The notes under the pieces are model-generated. The model was given only the letters and a program-made list of their open reading frames with translations. It had not been told where the DNA came from and did no database searches. Shown piece by piece: positions 54,411 through 64,000 of a DNA stretch of 64,000 nucleotides (position 1 is its first letter; the number at the start of each line of letters is the position of its first letter). The translations under genes were made by a program, and so were the position numbers. The stretch comes from Platanthera guangdongensis (lineage: Eukaryota > Streptophyta > Magnoliopsida > Asparagales > Orchidaceae): contig CM077160.1 in NCBI GenBank assembly GCA_039583875.1, forward strand, positions 108,453,530 to 108,517,529, read 5' to 3'.

Positions 54411-54485
54411 AATGGTTGTCTTCTTTTCTTCTTCTGAGGTGTTTCCTTTTCTGGAGTTGGCATCTCATTTGTCAACACTCTATCC

Positions 54486-54526
54486 CTCTGATACCACTTG
54501 AAAGAAACAGTCCTAATCACCTAGAG
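54486..54526 (-). other. Relic of an LTR terminus plus PBS inside the third ORF
   Basis: The + strand shows CTCTGATACCA (54486-54496) followed by TGAAAGAAACAGTCC and TAATCACCTAGAG (54499-54526). These 28 bases equal the B LTR start, with the PBS complement in the correct position. The sequence then diverges. It sits exactly where the third ORF switches from its N-terminal domain to its coiled-coil part. Confidence 0.85.
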
Positions 54527-55203
54527 AAAATTCTCAAATCCATTCTCCTCATGTGGTTTATCTTGGAACCTGCAGCCTGGTTCATCACTTCAGGTATACT
54601 ACCAGCTAAGTATAGACTCAGAATTCTACCCAGATTGGGTTTCTTCAGGCTCTCTTTTATCTTATCAAACATAACTGCTGACCAATCAGTTGTAAGTTTG
54701 AAGATTATCCTTGTCATCAAACTAAACATATGAGCTGAAATTCTGTCATGTCCTCCAGGCTTACTCAGGATGACCTTGCCAACTATTTCAGACAGAAACT
54801 TTCCTTGTATGTTCATCCCTTTTCTGTTGAAAACTGATCCAATCTTCAGATTTGAGTCTAATCCACACCATTTCAATGCCTCTCTAGTCTTATAAGCAGA
54901 TACATCTTCTTCCTCTTTTGTTCTTGGTAGTTGAAGTACCTTTCTTAGACTTTTCTGTGTGACCTTGACTTTTGTCCCATGGACTCTGGACTTAATCTTG
55001 AGCCCTGATTCATCAAGAGTAGCCGCACTCAAGAATTCAAGGACCTCCTTCTTCCAGATCTTGATTGGTTCTGATACAAGATATTCTAGTCCAGTCTCAG
55101 CAATTAGGGTTATCACACCTTGGATTTCGGGTTCCGCGTCATCAAAGGCGTGTCGCACGAGCTCATATCCTTCATTAATGTTCTCTTCTAGCTTGGGCGC
55201 CAT
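54517..55203 (-). pseudogene. Element B third ORF, N-terminal domain
   Basis: Starts MAPKLEENINEGYELVRHAF at 55203. Then come YLVSEPIKIWKKEVLEFLSA, VTQKSLRKVLQLPRT, REALKWCGLDSNLKIGSVFN and AHMFSLMTRIIFKLTTDWSA. The pattern resembles the plant retroelement domain annotated as 'putative plant transposon protein', found in third ORFs of SIRE-like elements. The frame stays open for about 229 codons and runs into the LTR/PBS relic. The ATG at 55203 is preferred because a TATA box lies 101 bases upstream. Confidence 0.6.
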
Positions 55204-55240
55204 TAGGGTTTGAAGAAATTTTGAATTTAGAGAAGAGAGA

Positions 55241-55690
55241 TGTCGACACACAAGTTTGGTCTCGAAACTTTGGTGAGCATGTCGACAACCAATGGCGAAA
55301 ACCTATTTATACCTTTCTAGAATCGAAGATGAAAATGCGCGTCAAAGTACTTGAATTGTGTTGACACTGTTGAAAAGTGTCGTCACTTTCTTCTAATGTC
55401 TCGACAACAATGTGTCGACACAAATGTAGTCGACAGAATATATGTGTCGACACTTATATATGTGTCGACACCACTCAGCTCGACACTTAGTCGAGACTCT
55501 ACTAGACTAATTCTGTGTAAATCCTAAGTGTCGACACCACCTTGGATGTGTCGACACCTACACTGCATGTGTCGTCACTAATTCTCTGAAGTGTCGACAC
55601 AGACTTCCTAGATGTGTCGACACCATTTCTCTGAAATGTCGACACCACTCCTATGTGTCGACACAGACAACTCTGTGTGTCGACACTATT
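55241..55690. repeat. GTGTCGACAC palindrome array between pol and the third ORF
   Basis: About 12 intact TGTCGACA cores plus several degenerate ones (TGTCGTCAC, TCTCGACAA), spread from 55241 to the pol stop. Most lie upstream of the TATA box at 55304, like the array in the LTR U3. Confidence 0.9.
55304..55311 (-). promoter_or_regulatory. TATA box upstream of the third ORF
   Basis: TATAAATA on the - strand, placed between the palindrome array and the ATG at 55203. With a start about 30 bases downstream, the 5' UTR would be about 70 bases. Confidence 0.6.
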
Positions 55691-55711
55691 TTACTTAGCC
55701 AATTTTGTAAA

Positions 55712-58700
55712 CTATTCCAAGTTTATCATCCCTAATTCAATTTTAAATTTATTGAATTTGGTTTCATCTAAGGGCTTAGTATACATATCAGCTAACTGAT
55801 TATCTGTATTTATATACTCTAAGGAAATGTTTCCTTTTTCTACATGTTCTCTTAGAAAATGGTATTTTATTTCTATGTGCTTAGTCCTACTATGAGAGAC
55901 AGGATTATTTGCAATAGAAATGGCACTAGTAGAATCACAAAATAAAGGTGTTCTACTTACTTGAATACCATAATCTTCTAGCTGGTGTTGCATCCAAAGT
56001 AGTTATGCACAGCAGCTTCCTGCAGCAACATACTCTGACTCAGCTATGGAGATAGCCACACTGGTTTGCTTCTTGCTACTCCATGACACCAGCCTTCCAC
56101 CTAGAAATTGACAGGTACCTGTGGTACTCTTTCTATCTTCCTTGCAGCCTGCAAAATCTGCATCTGAATAACCTGTCAGTACAAAGTCTCCATTCCTAGG
56201 GTACCAAAGGCCTAGATAAGGAGTGCCCTTTAGATATCTCAAAATTCTTTTGACTGCTGTCAAATGCGATTCTTTAGGGCAAGCATGGTACCTAGCACAG
56301 ACACATGTAGCATACATGATATCTGGTCTACTTGCAGTCAAATATAGTAGGGAACCAACTATCCCTCTATACAAAGTTTCATCTACAGGTTTCCCTGCAT
56401 CATCTTTGAATAAAGACATTGTTGACCCCATAGGAGTTTTCATGGTAGTGGATGATTCCATACCATACTTCCTTATCAATTCTAGGGTGAACTTAGACTG
56501 GCATATGGATAAACCATCCTCAGTCTGTCTAACTTGAAGACCCAAGAAGAACTTAAGTTCCCATATACTGCTCATTTCAAATTGTCATTGCATTAGTTTT
56601 GCAAACTTTCTGCAAAGACTACTTTCTGTAGACCCAAATATTATGTCATCTACATATATTTGGACTAAGATAATCTTGCCTCTGGATTCCCTAAGGAATA
56701 GAGTCTTGTCTATTTTTCCCCTTGAGAATTTGTTCTCAATGAGGAAAGTAGACAGGGTTTCATACCAAGCCCTAGGGGCTTGTCTTAACCCATACAAAGC
56801 CTTCCTAAGTCTATAAACATAATCAGGTTTAAGAGAATCTACAAAACCTGATGGCTGCTCTACATAGACTTCTTGCTTCAGATTTCCATTCAGAAAAGCT
56901 GACTTAACATCCATTTGGTATACCTTAAACCCTTGAAATGTTGCATAGGCAAGGAACATCCTTATTGCTTCCAGTCTTGCTACTGGAGCAAAGGTCTGAT
57001 CAAAATCAATACCTTCTACCTGCCTATATCCTTTTGTAACATGTCTATCTTTGTTCTTTATAATAACTCCATGTTCATCCAACTTGTTTCTAAAGATCCA
57101 CTTAGTCCCAATAATGTTGTGGTCTTTTAGTTTAGGAACTAGCTCCCAGACTTTGCATCTTTTGAACTGGTTCAGCTCCTCTTGCATAGCCTCAATCCAA
57201 TGAGGGTCTAGGATTGCTTCTTCAAATTTCTTTGGCTCTACCTGGGATAGAAAGCTGGAGTAGAGAACTGAACTTAGATTCCTGCTCCTTGTTTGTACCC
57301 CTTCTCTGAGATCACCAATAATTTGATTGGCTGGATGATCCTTTAGATGCCTATTTGCTGGAGGCAGCCTATCTTCAGGCTGTACACCTTCAGTCTCTTC
57401 AACTTGCTGCACCCCTTGGTCTTGTTCAGCATCAGGTGTATCTTGTACTCCCCCTGGACAGCAGCCACTATCATCCACTTGCTGACTTGCAGAAGAACCT
57501 TCTTCAATAGTAAGCTTGTCCATCTTCTCAGTCACACATGTGGAGCTGCAAACACTTCTAGGCAATTCATTGTTAATGAGTCTAGCTTCATCAAAAACTA
57601 CATGAACAGACTCTTCTACAACTTGACCAGTCAAGTTATAGACCCTATAAGCCTTATTGTTGTTGCTGTACCCAACAAAGATCCCCTCTTGGGATTTGGC
57701 AGCAAACTTGGTTAAATAAGACTTACCATTGTTAAGTATATAACATTTACAACCAAAGATCCTGAAATAGGATAGATTTGGTTTTATGCCCTTCACAATC
57801 TCATAGGGGGTCTTATTGTTGCTCTTGGTGATAGTAGCCCTATTAATTACATGACATGCAGTGTTAACTGGCTCAGCCTAGAAATATTCTGGGAGAGAAG
57901 TGTCACTCAATAGGGTTTTACCAGCCTCTATCAAGGTTCTATTTTTCCCTTTCAGCAATACCATTTTGCTGAGGTGTTCTTGGTGAGGAAAATTCCTGAA
58001 ATATCCCAAACTCTTCACATAGCTTTGTCATACTATCAGACTGGAATTTAGTACCATGGTCACTTCTTATTTTGACCACTGTATTGTCTAACTCATTCTG
58101 AATTTGTTTGACAAAACTATAAAAGATACTATGAGTTTCAGATTTTTGCCTTAGGAAGAACACCCAGGAAAATCTTCAATAATCATCTACAACCACAAAT
58201 GTGTAGACCTTCCTACCTAGGCTGTGAACTGGCATAGGACCAAAAAGATCCATATGCAAGAGGTATAGGCACCTCACAGCATCTTTGTTCTCAATGCTAT
58301 TAAAGGTGGATCTGGTCTGCTTGCCTTTCTGACAAGCTGAGCATATCTCATCCTTTATACACTTAACTTGAGGAGCATTCTTCACTAACTCTTTACTAAA
58401 GAGTTGACCAATTGTCTTATAGTTAAGATGAGCCAGCCTCTTGTGCCATTTAACATAATGTGAGACTTTCTCATCAGCTACAAGATAAATAGGAGAAACA
58501 ATGTTCTCACACATAATGTCTAGACAATAGACATTTCTCTTCCTATATCCTATCAAAATGATCTTTTGATCACTTGACCTACTGATATGACAACCATCCT
58601 TGACAAATGAGATGTCATATCCTAAATCACTCAGCTGACTTATGCTGATGAGGTTATGTTTCAAACCCTTTACATAAGCCACTTGAGTAATTGTAATTAG

Positions 58701-58880
58701 GTTGCTAGAAATGTTACCAAAGCCTTTGATGATTCCTTTTTCTGAACCATCTAAGGTAACCTTAGGCCCATCTTTGATAGATGTATAATCCTTTAGCAAT
58801 CCCCTAGTTCCAGTCATGTGCCTGAAACATCCACTGTCCAAGTACCATATTGGGGCATGACCACTTGGACTCACTTGCAA
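55712..58880 (-). pseudogene. Element B pol: protease, integrase, RT, RNase H
   Basis: The protease motif is WYLDSGCFRHMTG (usual Ser replaced by Phe). The integrase zinc finger includes HKRLAHLNYKTI and CSACQKGKQTRS, and the core has HMDLFGPMPV, KIRSDHGTKFQ and PRTPQQNGIAERE. RT shows [48 protein letters not shown] and [12 protein letters not shown]. RNase H shows GYSDADFAGCKEDRKSTTGT, IAESEYVAAGSCCA and HIEIKYHFLREH, ending GMINLE. Stops interrupt it after VVVDDY (58176), KLMQ (56585) and SCCA (56003), with a frameshift near 57939. The order PR-IN-RT-RH is Ty1/copia. Confidence 0.9.
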
Positions 58881-58937
58881 AACAGATTACATAACCTTAG
58901 AACCCAAATAATTCTTGGGTCCTTGGTGCAAGTTAGT

Positions 58938-60925
58938 CTAACTCTTAACAAAACTACCTGTAGCTTTTCTAGCAGGCAGTTTGCTACTCACCTTGGCACT
59001 TGAATTATGCCAACAATCTATGGCAAAGTGTCCTACCTTGCCACAACACCAGCACTCAAATCTGTTGTACCTTTGTTTAGGTACAACCCTGGCTGTTTTT
59101 TCTACAGCAGGCTTCTTGTTGAGTACTGGAGCTTTGCCCTTAGATTTAGACTTTACTGTCCAGGCAGGTTTTGTAAACCCCAATCCAGTTTTACCCTTTT
59201 GATGTACAAATTCATCTATCAAAGGTAAAACAGATTTTTGTTTAGAAAAACTTGCAACAATATCTCTCTCCTTCTGAAGTCTAGCCTCCAGATTTCTAAT
59301 TTGATCATTTTTAAATGTAATAGTCCCCATCTGAATAACTGTAATATTTTTCAGTCTGGCTATTTCATTTAATTTCTGATCTAATAACTTGTCAAAATCT
59401 GTTGCAGTCACTTTAAGACTAGCAATCTCCTTAGCCTGAGTTTTGGCCAAGAGTTTGCTTTTCTTCAAAGCATGCAACAATACTCTATATTCATCAATTA
59501 ACTGATGAATGTCTCCTTCAGATTCAGATCCACTCACATCACTTGATGCTGATGTATCTGAATCTGACTCAGTACTAGAAATTGAACTTGAAGAACAATT
59601 TTGTACCTGACTTGGTCTAGGCTGATCCTGGATTTTGTCTCCTTCTGATAAGGCCATCGTCCCTTGCACTGATTGTCCTCATGCTCATATATTGAGTTCA
59701 TTAGCTGCATGAACTCATTTTCTTCTTCTTCAGCAAACAAGCCAATATAGGCTTCAGCTTCTGAATCTGTTTCTGAAGATGACATATCAATCAGGCTTTT
59801 ATCCTTCTTAGCAACAAAGGACCTTTCCTTTTTGCCCTTAAACTGAGTCTTCTTCTTGTCAGTGAACTCTTTCCTCTTTTCTGGACAGTCAGCTACTACA
59901 TGTCCTTGTTTATTGCAACAACAACATACTATCTTTGAGGATGTAGTTTTACTTGGCTTAGACTTTCTTCTGTCAATCCTTGATGACTTCCTGTTCTGAT
60001 AATAGTCATCTTTTGTCTGTGAAGTGGATGGCTTGGACCTCCACTGCTTCTTCTTCAAAAACTTCTGAAAATGTCTAGTGAAAGCTGCAAAGTCTTCATC
60101 ACTCTCACAGCTTTTTGAATTCTTACTACCTGACTCATCTGTCTTAGCCTCAGCAACCTTTTGAGGTGGAGATGGAGACTTGCTTTTATATTTCCTAGTG
60201 GCTTCAGTCTTGAAGGCCACAGCTCTTTCCTTGTGCTCCACTCTTATAGTCTTTTCTTCCTCCTTTCTAACCATTAACTGCATCTCATAAGATAATAATT
60301 TTCCAAACAAGGTTGGAGGAGGTATGTCAGCTAATTTGGCCATTTTCCTTATGACACAAATCTTGGTGTCCCAGTCCTTTGTCAGGGATCTCAAGAACTT
60401 ATCATTCAATTCATAATGGCTGAACTCTCTTCCATAGGACATCAATTCATTGACTATCCTATAGAATTTCTTGTAGCATTCAGTTATGCTATCAGACCTG
60501 CCTTGTCTGAAGCTTTCATACTCTTGGTTTAACAAAGACTTCCTGTCTTGTCTTACCTCTTCTGATCCCTCCATATAGACTATCAGTGTGTCCCACATTT
60601 CTTTTGATGTTTTACAATGTATTAGGTTCTGAAATGTGGCATCATCAATTGCACTTACAATAATATTCTAGGCCCTCTTGTCCATAGTGGCCAGAATAAT
60701 TTCATCCTTAGTCATTTCTGAAAAGTCTTTGGGAGTTCTCTGATTTGCATCCAGAATGGAGATCTTCATTGGCACATATGACCCTTCTTTGACTGTGATA
60801 TATATTCTTGGGTCAGATGCTTCCATAAAGAGTCTAACCCTCTCTTTCCATATGCCAAAAATTTCTTTTCTGCAGATTGGCAATTTCATGGATCCTAGCT
60901 CTTTGTGATTCTCAGTTGAACCCAT
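58938..60925 (-). pseudogene. Element B gag with two zinc knuckles
   Basis: Starts MGSTENHKELGSMKLP, then FGIWKERVRLFMEASDP. After a TAG (a Trp codon change near 60668) it continues with WDTLIVYMEGSEEVRQDRKS, YKKFYRIVNELMSYG and the first CCHC knuckle CCCCNKQGHVVADCP. A frame change near 59660 leads to a Ser-rich and coiled-coil segment (LLAKTQAKEIASLKVTATDF) and a second knuckle CWCCGKVGHFAIDC. UBN2-type gag, long as in SIRE elements. Confidence 0.85.
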
Positions 60926-61001
60926 TTTCTTGATTCTTCATTATACTAATTCTGCCTACAGGATCTTTACTCAGACAGTTAAGTCCTTTTTGAGTAACCT
61001 G

Positions 61002-61013
61002 GCTTTGATACCA
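61002..61013 (-). other. Element B primer-binding site
   Basis: On the - strand TGGTATCAAAGC, two bases from the LTR border at 61016; tRNA-Met type. Confidence 0.8.
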
Positions 61014-61015
61014 CT

Positions 61016-62623
61016 TGAAAGAAACAGTCCTAATCACCTAGAGGGGGGGGGGGGGGTGAATAGGTGACCTATATCTTTTTTAACTTTAAAGGCAGAAATA
61101 CAGTACAGTAATTGCAATTTAACAAGTATCACAGCACAGCAACCATACAAGCATACATTCACAGAGTGCACACAGGATTTATAGTGGTTCCCCAAGGTCT
61201 GGGTACATCCACTTTCTCCCTTTGCCTATCTAGTAGTGTATTAGATTCGGCCTAACTTCTCCACTTCTTCTCAGATCCACAGATCTTACAGCTCAGAACC
61301 CCAAACAGGTTCCTACAACTCAAAGTGATCCCACTCCTACCACTCAGGCACAAAGCCTTACCACTCAGTCTTCACCAAGACCTACACTCATCCTTCAACA
61401 AGGCCTACACTCAGCCTTCAACAAGGCCTACACTCAGAGAAATGTATCTCCTACACTCAGGCACAAAAGCCCTACCACTCAGCCTTTATAAATATAGGCT
61501 TACAACTCAGATCCCTTAGGATCCTACAGAAAATAAAGAGTACAAAGATTTATAACTACAACTCTGAAAGTGAGAGATAAGTTGACTGGTTTCTTGATGA
61601 GTTCTTGGAAGAACTTGGCAGAGATCAACCTCACTTGGCTTTCTTCAAAGCTTCTTGAATTAGAACACAGTAGGGTTGCATCTCTATGCAGATGATCTTC
61701 AATCAACTGTTGTCTTGAGATTCAGATCTCAATCTGAATCTAACTTAGCAGCCTGGTTCAATAGCTATCTTCTTAGAAGGAGCTCTCTCTCCTACTATTT
61801 AGATCTTCTGTTGAAGGTCTTCTTCTTAGTTGTGTTGTTTTTTTTACTTCCTTGATTGCTTCAATCAATCAATTCTTCAAAAAATTACTTCTGTCAAAGG
61901 AGAAGAGTCTTTATATAGACTTTCTCTAAGGTAACCGGCTGATCCGGTTTCTAACAACTTTCTAACGGCTCTGATAGTTACAGTAGACCGGTTGAAATGG
62001 CAGCTGTCAAGTCATCCAGTCACTTCTTGAATTCTCTGTCACTGTCTGAAAGTGTCGAGACAGATAGTCTTTATGTGTCGACACAGATAGACAAAGTGTC
62101 GACACAAGTAAACTAAGTGTCGACACTAGCCTTGTTGGTGTCGACACAACTCCTTGTGTTGTTATAACTGTTTCTCGACACAGCTTCTTCAGAATGTGTC
62201 GACACTGATTCTGTGTGTCGACACAAGCCTTCTGTTGAATGTGTCGACACTGATTGAGTGTGTCGACACAAGTACTTCTTCTTCAATACTTAGTTGATTT
62301 CTGCTATGTGTTGACATAACTCCTTTGTGTCGACACAAGCCTTCTTGTGTTGAACTTTGCTGAGTGTCGACACAGCCTCCTAGTGTCGACACTTGTACTT
62401 GAACGTTGTTGAAGTTTGCTGAGTGTCGACACAGCCTCCTAGTGTCGACACTTGTACTTGAACTTTGTTGAAGTTTGCTGAGTGTCGACACAACCTCCTA
62501 GTGTCCACACTTTTGATGTCGACAAAGTTCCTCTGGGTGTCGACACTGCTTCTAAGTGTCGACATTGATACTTTAGACAATTCTTCACTGTGTGTCGACA
62601 CTGTCTGTATGTGTCGACACTTT
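61016..62623 (-). mobile_element. Element B 5' LTR, interrupted by C
   Basis: Colinear with 50216-51800, with a 14-G run (61043-61056), TATA (61910-61917) and the palindrome array from 62056. It stops within GTGTCGACACTTT at 62623, where the + strand LTR C begins; the remainder lies beyond the window. Confidence 0.9.
62056..62620. repeat. GTGTCGACAC palindrome array in B 5' LTR U3
   Basis: About 20 copies, colinear with 51251-51790. Some are mutated (TGTTGACAT at about 62309, GTGTCCACAC near 62504). Confidence 0.95.
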
Positions 62624-62765
62624 TGTTGGGTACATTGGAATATATGTACCTGATTTGAAGAAGCCTCACCCTACTCAATGATATACATCAATATGTATTT
62701 GATGTGTTTTGAGTTTCTTTGTGCAGGTTAAGTAACTGCAGGTTTGTAGAAAAGTTTCTAAGTCC

Positions 62766-63495
62766 ATGTGTCGACACCTAGAAGAAAAGTGTCGACACTT
62801 AAGAAGACTTGTGTCGACACTTGGAGTAATTGTGTCGACGCCAGGAATGTAGAGTCGACACTAGAAGGAACGTGTCGACACATACATGCTGTGTTGACAC
62901 ACAATGAAGAAATGTCTAAAGTACAAGTGTCGACAGTTAGAAGCAGTGTCGACACCCAGAGGAACTTTGTCGACATCAAAAGTGTCGACACTAGGAGGCT
63001 GTGTCGACACTCAGCAAAACATCAACAAAGTTCAAGTACAAGTGTCAACACTAGGAGGCTGTGTCGACACTCAGCAAATTTCAACAAAGTCTAAGTACAT
63101 GTGTCGACATAAAGGAGATGTGTCGACACTCAGCAAAAGTTTCAACACATGAAGAATGTGTTGACACAAAGAAGATGTGTCGACACTCAGCAAAAGCTTC
63201 AACACAGAAGGCATGTGTCGACACAAAGAAGATGTGTCGACACTTAGCAAGTTTCAACACAAGAAGATGTGTCAACACAAAGGACTTGTGTCGACACTTA
63301 GCAGAAATCAACTAAGTATCAAAGAAGAAGGACTTGTGTCGACACACATGATCAGTGTTGACATATTCTGAAGAAGCAGTGTCGAGAAGTAATTTCTACA
63401 ACACAAGGAGCTGTGTCGACACCATGAAGGCTAGTGTCGACACTTAGCCTACTTGTGTCGACACTTAGTCTATTTGTGTCGACACATAAAGACTG
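62766..63495. repeat. GTGTCGACAC palindrome array in element C U3
   Basis: About 28 cores, more than in B. A repeated pattern CATGTGTCGACACAAAGAAG then ATGTGTCGACACTCAGCAAA is seen at 63100-63260. Many GTGTTGACAC variants (one C to T) occur. Confidence 0.9.
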
Positions 63496-63642
63496 TCTGT
63501 CTCGACACTTTCAGACAGTGACAGAGATTTCAAGAAGTGACTGGATGACTTGACAGCTACCATTTCAACCGATCAACTGCTACTGTCAGAGATGTCAGAA
63601 GATCGTTAGAAACTAGATCAGCCGGTCACCATGAAGAAAGCC

Positions 63643-63650
63643 TATATAAA
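63643..63650 (+). promoter_or_regulatory. TATA box of element C LTR
   Basis: TATATAAA, about 150 bases downstream of the last palindrome, the same spacing as in B. Confidence 0.7.
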
Positions 63651-64000
63651 GGCTTATTCCTTCAATAGAGGATGAAATAATCAGAAGAAAGGAAGCAATC
63701 ACTGAAGTGAGAAACAACAAACCAGAAGAAGACCTTCAAGTGAAGATCTAAGAAGTTGGAGAGAGAAAGCTCCTTCTAAGAAGATAGCTATTGAACCAGG
63801 CTGATAAAGAAAGTTTCAGATTGAGATCTGATTCACAAGTCAGCAGTTGATTGAAGATCATCTGCCTAGAGATTCAACCCTACTGTGTTCTAATTCAAGA
63901 AGATTTGAAGAAAGCCAAGGGAGGTTGATCTCAGCAAAGTTCCTTCAAGAACTCATCAAGAAGCCAGTCAACTCAGCTTTCTCAATCAGAGTTGTGGTTA

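Larger units (their letters stand above)
50216..62623 (-). mobile_element. SIRE-like copia element B (interrupted at its right LTR)
   Basis: On the - strand: 5' LTR (62623-61016, interrupted), PBS, gag with two zinc knuckles, protease-integrase-RT-RNase H, palindrome array, TATA box, third ORF, PPT and 3' LTR (52065-50216). A long third ORF after pol, together with large LTRs, is the SIRE/Maximus arrangement. The internal region is about 8.95 kb. The two LTRs are near 97 percent identical by eye over their first 200 bases. All ORFs carry stops, so this copy is inactive. Confidence 0.85.
62624..64000 (+). mobile_element. Element C: LTR of the same SIRE-like family, + strand, nested in B
   Basis: TGTTGGGTACATTGG at 62624 is the family LTR start in + orientation. 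U3 runs to a TATATAAA box (63643-63650), then R/U5 continues to the window edge (matching the reverse complement of 50850-51060). With an LTR of about 1.85 kb, its end would lie near 64.47 kb. Whether it is a solo LTR or a full element cannot be seen. Confidence 0.85.

Overview
This window is nuclear DNA from a flowering plant, most likely a eudicot. The evidence is one spliced plant O-fucosyltransferase gene buried in nested retrotransposons of typical plant lineages: Ty3/gypsy Tat-like, Ty1/copia SIRE-like and other copia, an RTE-type LINE, a TRIM, and several MITEs. No bacterial-style operons, rRNA or CRISPR were seen. All calls come from reading the sequence; no database search was run, so lineage names are family-level judgements.

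Host gene. A penultimate exon lies at 4561-5113 and the last coding exon at 42424-42853, both on the + strand. The phases match (two bases of an Arg codon before the donor, one base after the acceptor), so the intervening 37.3 kb reads as one giant TE-filled intron. The 5' exon carries a 1-bp frameshift. A 500-N gap (3582-4081) lies in the preceding intron, and the sequence left of it (1-3581) is an almost exact copy of 15525-19100, so local assembly must be doubted.

Inside the intron, from the left: an inverted pair of LTR-like arms (5258-6380); a fragment of a Tat element with two antisense ORFs (7212-9370); a 5'-truncated LINE (9830-10640); a copia LTR plus gag (10640-12105); then a Tat-like gypsy element on the - strand (G1, LTRs 12106-13415 and 40477-41245). 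G1 is itself hit by a solo LTR (15346-17589, TSD AAGCT), by a second Tat-like element G2 on the + strand (18556-27455, TSD TCCGG), and by a copia-like deletion derivative C1 (27523-37894). A 6.8-kb block spanning half of G2 and most of C1 is tandemly duplicated (23122-29935 and 29936-37018). G2 has lost nearly all of gag-pol but keeps a TRIM-bearing tandem array and two intron-containing antisense ORFs, each preceded by its own TATA box. Its LTR U3 carries an array of about 17 hairpin modules with compensatory changes.

Downstream of the gene (42.9-47.3 kb) are AT-rich DNA and two foldback elements. From 47.3 kb to the end lie - strand copia elements: element A (47317-50215) is interrupted by a SIRE-like element B (50216-62623 and beyond), whose right LTR is interrupted by a + strand LTR of the same family, C (62624-64000). 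B/C LTRs contain U3 arrays of the palindrome GTGTCGACAC. The same palindrome array, followed by a TATAAATA box, stands directly upstream of B's third ORF. This looks like an internal promoter built from the U3 module and is the most interesting candidate system in the window.
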